Assembly (NCBI GenBank): GCA_016841745.1 | Contig: JAENYO010000003.1 | Span: 1-64,000, forward strand | DNA length: 64,000 bases | Reading direction: 5' to 3' | Source: Acetomicrobium hydrogeniformans | GTDB lineage: Bacteria > Synergistota > Synergistia > Synergistales > JAFGMB01 | Part shown: positions 51,561 to 60,696 of the stretch, piece by piece | How the letters are laid out: every line of letters begins with the position of its first letter | Numbering within the stretch: the stretch's first letter is position 1 | Translations under genes and position numbers: made by a program | Notes under the pieces: model-generated | What the model was told of the DNA's origin: nothing | Seen by the model: only the letters and a program-made list of their open reading frames with translations | Databases searched by the model: none

Positions 51561-51971
51561 ATGTATATTTTCTCAAGTAAGTTTCTGGATGACCTGGCAG
51601 CTCGGATAACAGGCCCCATGAGTTTCAGGTTTTTCGTCCAGCCTATGGTGGCAATAATGCTGGGAATTCGTGATGGGAAGCTGGATTCAAAGGCAGGAAC
51701 GCCTCCCTTTCTCTATAACGTTATCTTTAAAAAAGAAAACTATAGAAGCCAGTTAAGAAATGCCCTTCATGCCCTTTTGAAACCTGTAATTGTAGGAATC
51801 GTCCTTGATGCCCTAGCTCAATACCTTATTTTCAAGCATATCCGCCCCCTCCCGGCACTATTGGTGGGAACCTTCATTATGGGAGTTCCCTATTCGCTTT
51901 CCAGGGGAATATCCAACAGGATCTTTTCAAAGATCAGGACAAAAAAGGAGACTTTTCATGATAAACCGTGA
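51561..51971 (+). CDS. Small membrane-associated protein, unknown function
   Basis: 136 residues. The N-terminal half is soluble, with basic stretches (FFVQPMVAIMLGIRDGKLDS), and the C-terminal half has two hydrophobic segments (about 68-88 and 93-110) ending in a basic tail. I do not recognise a family. It overlaps the start of the maturase gene by 14 bases, so the two are translated together. Confidence 0.6.
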   Translation: MYIFSSKFLDDLAARITGPMSFRFFVQPMVAIMLGIRDGKLDSKAGTPPFLYNVIFKKENYRSQLRNALHALLKPVIVGIVLDALAQYLIFKHIRPLPALLVGTFIMGVPYSLSRGISNRIFSKIRTKKETFHDKP

Positions 51972-53187
51972 TGACCGTCCAGCTTTTCATGTGATGTCAA
52001 AACCTACGGGAGCAAGGTGCAATATGAACTGCGCCTACTGTTTCTTCCTGAAAAAGGCCAACCTTTACCCGGGAAGCGATTTCACCATGTCCGATGAACT
52101 CATGGAAATGTACATAAGGCAGACCATCGAGGCCCACCGGATCCCCCGGGTGACCATTGCGTGGCAGGGGGGTGAACCTACTTTGATGGGAGTGGACTTC
52201 TACCGCAGGGCCATGGAAGTGGAGAAGAAGTATGCCAGGCCCGGCATGACCTTCGAAAATACCATCCAGACAAACGGTACCCTCATAGACGAAGAATGGT
52301 GCCAGTTTCTGAAAGAAAACAATTTTCTGGTGGGGCTGAGCCTGGATGGACCCAGAAAATTCCACGACATGTACCGTCTGGACAAGGCAGGAAAGAGTGT
52401 TTTCAAAAGGGTGGTCAAGGCTGCCAGGCTGATGCAGGAATGGGGTGTGGAGTTCAACATCCTTTGCACTGTGAATTCTGCCAACAGCAGACATCCCCTG
52501 GAGGTCTACCATTTCTTCCGCGACGAGATGAAGACCCCCTACCTCCAGTTCATCCCCATTGTCGAAAGGGACAATGAAACCGGAAACCAGGAAGGCACAA
52601 CCCTAACGGACCGGACTGTGGACCCTGATCAGTACGGCAGGTTCCTTAACACAATCTTTGACGAATGGGTAAGAAATGACGTGGGTAGTATGTTCATCCA
52701 GATGTTCGATGCCACCGTAGCTTCATGGATCAGAGGGTACTCATCCATATGCATATTTCGTCCCACCTGCGGCGACGGGGTCGCCCTTGAACACAACGGT
52801 GACGTCTATTCCTGCGATCATTTCGTTGAACCTGCCCATCTCCTTGGTAATATCACAGAAACCCCTGTGGGAGAACTGGTACGTTCGGAGAAACAGGCAG
52901 CCTTTGGCAGGGCCAAGTCGGAGACCCTTCCCAGGTACTGCCGGGAGTGCGAATACCTCTTCGCCTGTAATGGTGAATGTCCCAAGAACCGGGTACTGAA
53001 AACACCTGATGGAGAGCCAGGCCTCAACTGGCTCTGTTCGGGGCTGAAGGCATTTTTTGTCCATACTGCACAGCCCATGCAGATAATGGCGGAGCTGTTA
53101 AGTAAAGGACATTATGCCGACGAGATCATGGATATTCTGGCCATGGAGGAGAAGTCATCTGCAACTCCTCTGCGTAAGCAGATGTGA
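51958..53187 (+). CDS. Anaerobic sulfatase-maturating radical SAM enzyme
   Basis: 409 residues. Radical SAM motif CNMNCAYCFFLKK (Cys21, Cys25, Cys28), the family contact WQGGEPTLM and C-terminal SPASM-type cysteines binding two auxiliary clusters (CGDGVALEHNGDVYSCDHF, CRECEYLFACNGECPKNR, LCSGLKAFF). Such enzymes oxidise the sulfatase active-site Cys or Ser to formylglycine without oxygen. Three Cys-type sulfatases are in the window, two directly downstream on the same strand. AAGGAG precedes ATG 51958, which lies inside the previous gene. Confidence 0.93.
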   Translation: MINRDDRPAFHVMSKPTGARCNMNCAYCFFLKKANLYPGSDFTMSDELMEMYIRQTIEAHRIPRVTIAWQGGEPTLMGVDFYRRAMEVEKKYARPGMTFENTIQTNGTLIDEEWCQFLKENNFLVGLSLDGPRKFHDMYRLDKAGKSVFKRVVKAARLMQEWGVEFNILCTVNSANSRHPLEVYHFFRDEMKTPYLQFIPIVERDNETGNQEGTTLTDRTVDPDQYGRFLNTIFDEWVRNDVGSMFIQMFDATVASWIRGYSSICIFRPTCGDGVALEHNGDVYSCDHFVEPAHLLGNITETPVGELVRSEKQAAFGRAKSETLPRYCRECEYLFACNGECPKNRVLKTPDGEPGLNWLCSGLKAFFVHTAQPMQIMAELLSKGHYADEIMDILAMEEKSSATPLRKQM

Positions 53188-53335
53188 GCTATATTCCCAT
53201 CCTGAGCGGAAGGGAAAGATAGATGGTACAACTAGATAAAATGGAATAGTTCAAGCCGTAATAACATCCTTCTTACTGATGGTATCTATATTTTGCTCTG
53301 GTTTGACGATTTTTCAGAAAGGGAGGTGTAAAGAA

Positions 53336-54826
53336 ATGGCTAATAAAAAGCCGAATATCCTCATTATATGGGGAGATGATATAGGATGGTGGAACATAAG
53401 CTACAACAGCAGGGGGCAGATGGGGTACCGGACCCCGAACATTGACAGGATAGCAAACGAAGGGGTTGCCTTTACCGATTACTATGCCCAGCAGAGCTGC
53501 ACTGCCGGCAGGGCTGCCTTTATAACCGGCCAGAATCCCATCCGGACAGGGCTGACCAAAGTGGGCATGCCTGGAGCAGTTGTGGGTATGCCCGCAGAAG
53601 ATCCTACAATAGCAGAGCTGCTGAAACCCATGGGCTATAAAACGGGGCAGTTCGGGAAGAATCACCTTGGTGACAGAGACGAGTTTCTCCCCACCATGCA
53701 TGGTTTTGATGAGTTTTTCGGCAATCTGTACCATCTGAATGCTGAAGAGGAGCCTGAAGGTCCGGATTATCCAAAAGATCCTAAGTTCAGAAAGCGGTTC
53801 GGCCCCCGGGGTGTGTTACACTGCCATGCCGATGGAAAAGGCGGACAGAAGATCGAGGATACCGGGCCGCTGACCAGGAAACGGATGGAGACCATCGACG
53901 ATGAGGCCACCGGCCATTCCCTGCGTTTCATAGAGGATGCTCACAGGGAGGACAAACCCTTCTTTGTATGGTACAACACGACGGCTATGCATTTCCGGAC
54001 ACACGTTGCTGAAAAGCATAAAGGCAAGAGTGGCCAGGGATTCTACAACGATGCCATGGTTGCTCATGATGAACATGTTGGCGAACTGCTGAATAAGCTG
54101 GACGAACTGGGAATAGCGGATAAAACCATTGTAATGTACTCCACAGATAATGGACCACACTATAACACCTGGCCTGATGCCGGAATTACCCCCTTCCGCA
54201 GTGAGAAGAACACCAACTGGGAAGGCGGCTGGAGGGTACCAGCCTTTGTGCGCTGGCCCGGGAAGATCGAGGCAGGGTCGGTCCTGAACGGGATCGTGTC
54301 TCATCAGGACTGGCTGCCCACACTTTTGGCAGCGGCAGGAGATCCGGACGTGAAAGATAAGCTTCTCAAGGGCTGTAAGGTGGGGGAAAAGACCTTTAAC
54401 TGTCACATCGACGGTTTTAATATGCTGCCCTATCTCACGGGTGAAGTGGAAGGAAGCCCCCGGGAGAGCTTTTTCTACATCAGTGATGATGGTGATGTCC
54501 TGGCTATCCGGCACAAAGACTGGAAGGCTGTGCTCATGGAACAGCGAGAGAGACAATTATTCTGCTGGTTTGAGCCCTTCGTGAAGCTTAGAGGCCCCAA
54601 GATTTTCAATCTTCGCAGGGACCCCTTCGAGAGGGCAGACCACAACTCGAATACTTACTGGGACTGGCTGATCTCCCACGCTTACCTGATCTACGGAATG
54701 CAGGCACTGGTTGCGGATCAGATCGAATCCTTCAGGAATTTCCCTCCCCGGCAGAAACCGGCATCCTTCAATCTGGATGCAGTGCTTGAACAACTTGAGG
54801 ACAACAGCGGCAGCGGAAAGCATTAG
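53336..54826 (+). CDS. Sulfatase 2 (arylsulfatase family, 496 residues)
   Basis: Alkaline-phosphatase-superfamily sulfatase of standard length. The formylglycine site is CTAGR (Cys55), which fits CxAxR, followed by AAFITGQNP; metal Asp14-Asp15 (WGDDIG) and STDNGPHYNTWPDAG are as expected. No signal peptide. The start is fixed by GGGAGGTG in front of ATG 53336; the frame is open to 53279. Closest to the arylsulfatase A-like clade; the substrate is unknown. A clear terminator follows at 54832. Confidence 0.9.
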   Translation: MANKKPNILIIWGDDIGWWNISYNSRGQMGYRTPNIDRIANEGVAFTDYYAQQSCTAGRAAFITGQNPIRTGLTKVGMPGAVVGMPAEDPTIAELLKPMGYKTGQFGKNHLGDRDEFLPTMHGFDEFFGNLYHLNAEEEPEGPDYPKDPKFRKRFGPRGVLHCHADGKGGQKIEDTGPLTRKRMETIDDEATGHSLRFIEDAHREDKPFFVWYNTTAMHFRTHVAEKHKGKSGQGFYNDAMVAHDEHVGELLNKLDELGIADKTIVMYSTDNGPHYNTWPDAGITPFRSEKNTNWEGGWRVPAFVRWPGKIEAGSVLNGIVSHQDWLPTLLAAAGDPDVKDKLLKGCKVGEKTFNCHIDGFNMLPYLTGEVEGSPRESFFYISDDGDVLAIRHKDWKAVLMEQRERQLFCWFEPFVKLRGPKIFNLRRDPFERADHNSNTYWDWLISHAYLIYGMQALVADQIESFRNFPPRQKPASFNLDAVLEQLEDNSGSGKH

Positions 54827-54831
54827 TAATT

Positions 54832-54868
54832 TTGGGGGTATTAATAAAATGCCCCCAATCATTTTTTC
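54832..54868 (+). terminator. Rho-independent terminator after sulfatase 2
   Basis: TTGGGGG (54832-54838) pairs with CCCCCAA (54852-54858), followed by a T-tract (54861-54866). The next sulfatase, at 54970, must then have its own promoter or depend on read-through. Confidence 0.8.
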
Positions 54869-54969
54869 TTGTTGAGAGATACATATTTGACAACAATATC
54901 ATTTCCCTTTTCCTGTTTATAGAATTTTAATTCTCTCCTTGAAGAAAAAGTGGAAAGGAGATAATGGAA

Positions 54970-57336
54970 ATGGATGAGATAAGGGAATACAAGCCGGGAA
55001 CTCCTTTTCCCGGCAAAATAGGAAGGACTCTTGATGAATCCACATCAGCCTGGCCTTCACCTTTAAGGGCAAAGGAGGGTTCTCCCAATATCATTTTCTT
55101 CGTCCTTGACGATGTGGGTTTCGGGCAGCTTTCTCCCTTTGGCGGCCTGGTTGAGGTTCCCAACCTTGAGCGTCTGGCCAAAAGGGGACTCAGATATACC
55201 AATATGCACACCACAGCCCTTTGTTCCCCGACCCGAGGCTGTATTCTTACGGGCCGAAACCATCATACCCTTGGGCTATCTGCTATAACGGAACTTTCAA
55301 TGGGTTATCCCGCCCATAATGGCATGGTGGGCCTGGAACATGGTTTTGTTCCGGAGATCCTGCAGGAAAGAGGCTATAACACTTTCTGCATAGGTAAATG
55401 GCATCTTACCGCTCCTGAGGAAACGACCCCTGCCGGTCCATACCGCGGATGGCCCCTTGGACGCGGTTTTGAGAGATATTATGGTTTCATGGGTGGTGAT
55501 ACGGACCAGTGGTACCCCGATCTAACCTATGACAACCATAATGTAAATCCGCCTAAGACTCCTGATGAGGGTTATCATCTTAATATCGATCTGGCAGATC
55601 ACGCCATAGACTTTATCCAGGATGCCCATGTGAATGCCCCCGACAAGCCCTTCTTCCTTTACTACGCTACCGGTGCTGGCCATGCTCCCCACCATGTGGA
55701 GAAGGAGTGGGCCGATAAGTACAAGGGCAAATTCGACATGGGATGGGACAGGTACAGGCAGACAGTCCTGGAGAAACAGAAAGAAATGGGGATAGTCCCC
55801 CCCGAAACGATACTGTCCGAGAGAGATCCTGATGTAGCCGCCTGGGATAGTCTCTCCGATGTGGCAAAAAGAGTGTATGCAAGGCAGATGGAAGTATTTG
55901 CAGGATTTATATCCCAGACGGACTATCACTTCGGCCGGATACTGGATTTCCTGGAGAAGCTCGGGGAACTGGATAACACCATGGTGGTTGTCATATCCGA
56001 CAACGGAGCAAGTGCCGAGGGAGGTCCCGATGGTTCCATCAACGAGGGTCTTTTCTTCAACCATGTACCTGAAAAACTGGAAGACAACGTCGCTGCCATC
56101 GATCACTGGGGAGGTCCTGATACATTCTGCCATTACTCCTGGGGATGGACATGGGCCGGAAATACCCCCTTCCGCCGATGGAAGAGAGAAACCTACCGGG
56201 GAGGAATCAGTGACCCCTGTATTGTCTATTGGCCCAGGGGAATAAAGGCAGCGGGGGAAACCCGTGGCCAGTTTGCCCACGCAATAGATTTACTTCCAAC
56301 AGTTCTGGAAGCCCTGGAGATCGAACCTCCTGAAACAATAAGAGGGGTCGCCCAGTCCGACATCCAGGGGGTAAGTTTTGCCCATACCTTCAACAAAGGA
56401 TCTGCCGAGAGCAGGCACGTGACCCAGCATTTCGAGATGTTCGGCCATCGTTCCATCTACCATGACGGCTGGAGGGCCGTATGTCCCTTCCCCGGACCAA
56501 GTTTTGTCGAGGCGGCAACAAAGGGGAGGGCCTTTGGAAGCCCCCTTACGGCTGAAATACTGAAAGATCTTGATAAGAATGGCTGGGAACTCTATCATGT
56601 GGCGGAGGATCCTTCGGAGAGAAATAACCTGGCTGATAAGGATCCTGAAAAGCTGAATGAAATGATTCAGCGATGGTATACAGAGGCGGGCAAATACGGA
56701 GTACTTCCGTTGGCAACGGCAGATATGAGCCGTATGAACGTTCCAAGGCCCAAGATCTCAAAGGACAGGAGTACCTTTACCTACTATCCGGGCGGATCCC
56801 CCGTTCCCTTTGCAGCCACCCCCAGAGTTTTCAACAGGTCTCACAGCATAACTGCCGAAGTGGAGATCCCTGAAGCTGGTGCCGAAGGGGTTCTTCTGGC
56901 CCATGGAAACCGTCATGGCGGTTATGCTCTCTACATTAAAGATGGCAGACTCCATTATGTTCACAACTACCTGGCATTGGAGAAATTCAGGGTTTCCTCC
57001 CCTGACAAGTTGCCTGCTGGAAAGCTTTCTCTCCGCTATGAATTTGAGCCCACCGGCAAACCTGATTTTTCAGTAGGGAAGGGTTCGCAAGGAAAGGGAC
57101 AGCTCTATGTCAATGGAAAACTTGTTGCAAACGTTGAGTTCCCCTATACTGTTCCCTCAAGTTTCGGGATCATAGGTCTCAGCTGCGGTTATGATGCGGC
57201 AGATTCAGTGGTGCCTGAGGATTACAAGGGAGCATTTGAATTTACAGGCACCATAGATCATGTGACCATAGATGTTTCAGGAAACCTTATTCAGGATGAC
57301 GAGGCTGAAATGAATAAACTTATGATGAAACAGTGA
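54970..57336 (+). CDS. Sulfatase 3 (arylsulfatase family, 788 residues)
   Basis: Paralogue of sulfatase 1: CSPTR at Cys85 (TALCSPTRGCILTGRNHH), metal Asp in FFVLDDVGFG, SDNGASAEGGPDGS and a C-terminal beta-rich domain (about 615-785) with NGKLVANVEFPYTVP. No signal peptide. AAGGAG at 54955-54960 is nine bases before ATG 54970; ATG 54964 is three bases away and less likely. Its stop overlaps the open frame of the sulfate transporter gene, whose likely start is 68 bp downstream. Confidence 0.9.
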   Translation: MDEIREYKPGTPFPGKIGRTLDESTSAWPSPLRAKEGSPNIIFFVLDDVGFGQLSPFGGLVEVPNLERLAKRGLRYTNMHTTALCSPTRGCILTGRNHHTLGLSAITELSMGYPAHNGMVGLEHGFVPEILQERGYNTFCIGKWHLTAPEETTPAGPYRGWPLGRGFERYYGFMGGDTDQWYPDLTYDNHNVNPPKTPDEGYHLNIDLADHAIDFIQDAHVNAPDKPFFLYYATGAGHAPHHVEKEWADKYKGKFDMGWDRYRQTVLEKQKEMGIVPPETILSERDPDVAAWDSLSDVAKRVYARQMEVFAGFISQTDYHFGRILDFLEKLGELDNTMVVVISDNGASAEGGPDGSINEGLFFNHVPEKLEDNVAAIDHWGGPDTFCHYSWGWTWAGNTPFRRWKRETYRGGISDPCIVYWPRGIKAAGETRGQFAHAIDLLPTVLEALEIEPPETIRGVAQSDIQGVSFAHTFNKGSAESRHVTQHFEMFGHRSIYHDGWRAVCPFPGPSFVEAATKGRAFGSPLTAEILKDLDKNGWELYHVAEDPSERNNLADKDPEKLNEMIQRWYTEAGKYGVLPLATADMSRMNVPRPKISKDRSTFTYYPGGSPVPFAATPRVFNRSHSITAEVEIPEAGAEGVLLAHGNRHGGYALYIKDGRLHYVHNYLALEKFRVSSPDKLPAGKLSLRYEFEPTGKPDFSVGKGSQGKGQLYVNGKLVANVEFPYTVPSSFGIIGLSCGYDAADSVVPEDYKGAFEFTGTIDHVTIDVSGNLIQDDEAEMNKLMMKQ

Positions 57337-57404
57337 CATTGTGGAAGATGGCCTGGAACATTTCAACCGGTTCCGGGTCATCTTTTTTATCAGGGAGCGC
57401 TCTT

Positions 57405-59090
57405 ATGAAAATAAGTTCTGTAAAATTGTCAGATCTTTTCCCCATACTGGAATGGCTTCCGCGCTACAGGTCTGAGTGGTTTCCCTCCGATCTTATAGCG
57501 GGTCTTACCGCTTCTGCCGTGGTAATTCCCAAGGCCATGGCCTACGCCACAATTGCTGGTCTCCCAGTAGAGGTTGGACTCTATGTCGCTTTTCTTCCCA
57601 TGGTCATATACGTATTGATGGGGACTTCCAGGGTCCTGAGCGTGAGTTCCACCTCTACCATAGCCATTCTTGTTGCTGCTGAACTGTCCATGATCTCTAA
57701 AGGAATGGCTCCACAGGAGATCGTAGCAGCTGCTGCCATGCTGGCCTTACTTTCCGGGGTCTTCATGTTCCTCGCAGGTGTTTTGCACCTTGGTTTTATA
57801 GGGAATTTTATTTCCGACCCTGTCCTTGCGGGTTTTAAATCGGGTATTGGTCTGGTAATAATACTGGATCAGGTTCCCAAGCTTCTGGGGATCCATATCG
57901 ACAAGGCCGGATTTTTCAGGGATATACTTTCCATCCTTTATCATGTTCCGGAAACTGTCCCTGCTACTCTCTGTGTTTCTATACTTATGATAGCTCTTCT
58001 GATTTTCTTCAAGCATTCAATTCCCAAAGCCCCGGGACCTCTTTTTGCGGTCATAACAGGAATACTCCTTTCCTTCATTCTGGGTCTGGATCGATGGGGA
58101 GTTGAACTGATCGGCGAGGTTCAGGCTGGCCTCCCTGCCCTGAAAATGCCGGACTTGTCTCTTGCTCCCGTCCTTTGGCCTGCTGCTATTGGCATATCAC
58201 TCATGTCCTTTACAGAAACAGTTGCTGCCGGGCGGACTTTTGCCCGTCATGGTGATCCCCGGTCTGTTCCTGACCAGGAACTGAGAGCGCTGGGTATAGC
58301 CAATATGGTGGGGGCCTTTTCCCAGGCCATGCCCGCCGGAGGAGGAACATCCCAGACCGCTGTCAACAGTAATGCAGGTGCCCGTACCCAAGTCTCTCAG
58401 GTGGTCACAGTTGTTGTGGTTCTGGGGGTGCTCATGTTCCTTTCCCCTGTTATCGAGCTCATGCCCAAGGCTACCCTGGCAGCAGTGGTAGTGGCTACTA
58501 CCATAGGACTTCTGAACCCCAGAGATTTTCAAGCCATAAGAAGGGTGAGGGAAACCGAGTTCTGGTGGGGGATCGCAGCATTCGCAGGAGTGGTTTTTCT
58601 GGGAACCTTGAATGGGATCCTCGTGGCCGTGGCCATATCTCTCGTAACACTTCTGTACCAGGCCAACCATCCTCCCCTGTATGTGGTAGGCAGAAAACCT
58701 GGTACCCGGATATTCCGTCCCCTTTCCCAAAAGCATCCTGAGGACGAGACCTTGCCGGGCCTGCTTGTTGTTCGAACAGAGGGGCGTATGACCTTTGCCA
58801 GCGTACCAAGACTGGGTGAGAAAATGTGGGGTTTTATTCACAAATACGAACCCCGGGTTCTCATATTTGAAATGTCGGCTGTCCCGGACATAGAATATAC
58901 GGCCCTCAGGGTAATGACCGAATTCGAGGAAAAGCTGTCGGAAGCAGGCATAGAACTCTGGCTTGCAGGTCTGAACCCGGAACCTTTGAAGTTAATGGAA
59001 AACGCCCCTCTTGGAGAGATCCTTGGACAGGAAAGGATGTTCTACAACCTCAACAATGCAGTAGAGGTTTTTGAGAAAAGGGAGGGATGA
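57405..59090 (+). CDS. SulP-family anion (sulfate) transporter
   Basis: 561 residues. About 10-12 membrane helices with the SulP signature near the start (PKAMAYATIAGLPVEVGLY) and MGTSRVLSVSSTSTIAILVAAEL, then a C-terminal STAS domain (about 450-555, with IFEMSAVPDIEYTALRVM). Carries sulfate or another anion, usually with H+ or Na+. ATG 57405 follows GGGAG; a GTG at 57333 would overlap the sulfatase stop but lacks a good site. Genetic coupling suggests transport of the sulfate released by the sulfatases; direction (uptake or release) is not known. Confidence 0.9.
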   Translation: MKISSVKLSDLFPILEWLPRYRSEWFPSDLIAGLTASAVVIPKAMAYATIAGLPVEVGLYVAFLPMVIYVLMGTSRVLSVSSTSTIAILVAAELSMISKGMAPQEIVAAAAMLALLSGVFMFLAGVLHLGFIGNFISDPVLAGFKSGIGLVIILDQVPKLLGIHIDKAGFFRDILSILYHVPETVPATLCVSILMIALLIFFKHSIPKAPGPLFAVITGILLSFILGLDRWGVELIGEVQAGLPALKMPDLSLAPVLWPAAIGISLMSFTETVAAGRTFARHGDPRSVPDQELRALGIANMVGAFSQAMPAGGGTSQTAVNSNAGARTQVSQVVTVVVVLGVLMFLSPVIELMPKATLAAVVVATTIGLLNPRDFQAIRRVRETEFWWGIAAFAGVVFLGTLNGILVAVAISLVTLLYQANHPPLYVVGRKPGTRIFRPLSQKHPEDETLPGLLVVRTEGRMTFASVPRLGEKMWGFIHKYEPRVLIFEMSAVPDIEYTALRVMTEFEEKLSEAGIELWLAGLNPEPLKLMENAPLGEILGQERMFYNLNNAVEVFEKREG

Positions 59091-59878
59091 GTTTGAGATC
59101 AGGAAATGGAAAACCATTGTTAATTATTCTTGTTCTTCTCTCTATCTTCTTGATTGTACGGGCTGATATTTCCACTGCTACAGATTTTTCAGCGGAGATA
59201 TTTTACTGGGATCCGGATAACGATCTGACATCAGAGGCTGGGCGCTTTGGAAGGGAAGTGAATCTGACGAATATACTGGGATTTTCCGATGATTCTGTCC
59301 TTGGGCTGAGGTTAAGATGGATTTATGGGAGCGGAACAAACATGACCTTTGAATACCTGAGTACGGATAATTCCGGTTCAAAAAGACTGAAAAAGGATGT
59401 TGAGTGGGAAGATGAGATATATCCGATTGATTCCCTTGTAACAGGGACCTTTGAACTTGATCAGTTCGGAATAGACTGGGAGTTTCCCCTCAGAGAGTAT
59501 GATATGAACAAACGAAAGGGGCGGATTTACTGGCTTGCCGGAATCCGTGGATACCGCATCAGTGCTTCTCTTGAAGAGGTTGGAAACCTTAATACTAGAA
59601 GGGAGTTTAAGGATACCCTTTGGGGTATTCCTGTTATAGGACTGGGTTTTGACTGGCCTGTTTCCAGGGTCCTGAATCTGAACTTTTATTTTTCAGGGGT
59701 ATCTGTTGAAGATTATGGTTACATCTATGATGGAAGAGCTGTTATGGCATATTATTTTTCGGATAGAACATATCTTTCCATTGGTTACAGAAATGTAGTG
59801 ATAAAAGCAAAAGACAGCGGAGATTTTGCCCGAACTGATCTTGATGGTCTTTATGCCAGTGTAGGATATAGTTTTTAA
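59087..59878 (+). CDS. Outer-membrane beta-barrel protein, sulfatase block
   Basis: 263 residues with a signal-like helix (about 8-30) and alternating strands (FSAEIFYWDPDNDLTS, GLRLRWIYGSGTNMTFEYL, RIYWLAGIRGYRIS, YLSIGYRNVVIKAKDSGDFA) and a C-terminal Phe (ASVGYSF). No family recognised. The start ATG 59087 overlaps the transporter stop; TTG 59093 is an alternative with better spacing to GGGAGG. It could be the outer-membrane pore for the substrate or product of the sulfatases. Confidence 0.75.
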   Translation: MSLRSGNGKPLLIILVLLSIFLIVRADISTATDFSAEIFYWDPDNDLTSEAGRFGREVNLTNILGFSDDSVLGLRLRWIYGSGTNMTFEYLSTDNSGSKRLKKDVEWEDEIYPIDSLVTGTFELDQFGIDWEFPLREYDMNKRKGRIYWLAGIRGYRISASLEEVGNLNTRREFKDTLWGIPVIGLGFDWPVSRVLNLNFYFSGVSVEDYGYIYDGRAVMAYYFSDRTYLSIGYRNVVIKAKDSGDFARTDLDGLYASVGYSF

Positions 59879-59894
59879 GTTGTGCTGATCATAA

Positions 59895-59930
59895 GAAAGG
59901 GGGGATCCCTTCCTCCGGGTTCCCCCTTTC
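59895..59930. terminator. Bidirectional-type hairpin between convergent genes
   Basis: GAAAGGGGG (59895-59903) pairs with CCCCCTTTC (59922-59930), with a further partial stem inside. The hairpin lies between the stop of the barrel gene (59878) and the stop of the peroxidase gene (59948), so it can serve both. Confidence 0.75.
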
Positions 59931-59947
59931 TCTTAAGAATACTTCAG

Positions 59948-60568
59948 TTATCTGTAAAGCTTAAGTTCATCCAGTGCCATGGAGATCTCCTCGTAATTCA
60001 GGCTCTTTGAGAAGAGATCGTCATGGCTCACCTGGGTATACCGGATGATGTCATTTTCGTCGACGATAAAAAGTCCCCTGGCGAGAAGCCTTATCTCCTC
60101 CAGAAGAACACCCCAGTCCTTTCCGAAACTTCCGTTGAGGTGATCTGAGAGAAATACCGCATTTTCAATTGCTTTTTCCTCCCTGTATCTTTTGAGGGCA
60201 TAGGGAAGATCCACACTCACGTTGATGATGACCACATTCTCCTTGAGATCGCCAGCCTGACCGGCCAGCCACTGGATCTGGCTCATTCAGGTAGGAGTGT
60301 CGATGGAAGGCATGACGGAGATAACCATGATCTTTCCCTTGAATGTCTCTTTTGAAACAGTGTTACTATCCACATCAAGAAGTTCAAATCCGGGAGCCTT
60401 GTCTCCCACTTTCAGTTCTGAACCCGCAAGAGTCAGGGGTTTATCATTGAGGGTCACAAGGCCGCAACGGGAACTCGGTTCCTGGGCAAAGCCCCCAGTC
60501 AGTAAAAGTGCAGTTAGAATAAAAGTTACAAGCAATAGCAGAGCCGGAATTCTTTTAAGATCTATCAT
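59948..60568 (-). CDS. tpx: Selenocysteine thiol peroxidase (Tpx-like) with signal peptide
   Basis: Read through an in-frame TGA at 60289-60287, the gene encodes 206 residues with Sec94. The site reads SIDTPT-Sec-MSQIQ, where thiol peroxidases read SIDTPVC; the TGA therefore sits at the peroxidatic position. Thiol-peroxidase traits flank it: LAGSELKVGDKAPGFELLD before, NVVIINVSVDLPYALKRY and GLFIVDENDIIRYTQV after. The Tpx resolving Cys (in RFCG-like sequence) is replaced (RYREEK), so it probably works as a 1-Cys-type selenoenzyme. Residues 5-29 form a signal peptide, so it is likely periplasmic or lipid-anchored, unlike E. coli Tpx. SD AGGAGGG. Confidence 0.85.
60264..60282 (-). promoter_or_regulatory. 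Putative SECIS hairpin of the peroxidase gene
   Basis: Four bases after the TGA on the minus strand, GCCAG and CTGGC (60282-60278, 60268-60264) form a stem around a nine-nt loop, the size and position of bacterial SECIS elements. The stem is shorter than the one at 5758. Confidence 0.5.
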
Positions 60569-60635
60569 TTACTATCCCTCCTGTGTTTACATTATGCATA
60601 ACACTACTATGTTAAATTACAGAATAACAAAAGTA

Positions 60636-60663
60636 AAGGGGCCCGAAAAGATCCGGGCCCCTT
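60636..60663 (-). terminator. Terminator of the opine-dehydrogenase-like gene
   Basis: AAGGGGCCCG (60636-60645) pairs perfectly with CGGGCCCCTT (60654-60663). On the minus strand the hairpin is followed by ACTTTTGTTATT. It lies just after the stop at 60697 and before the peroxidase start at 60568. Confidence 0.8.
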
Positions 60664-60696
60664 CTGTTAATGATCTGATTGATTTTTGATATGTAT

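Noticed and set aside
60284-60289. Peroxidase seen as two separate genes or a nonsense pseudogene
   Set aside because: The TGA replaces exactly the catalytic Cys, the downstream ATG has no ribosome-binding site, and the second half alone would lack the fold's N-terminal part.
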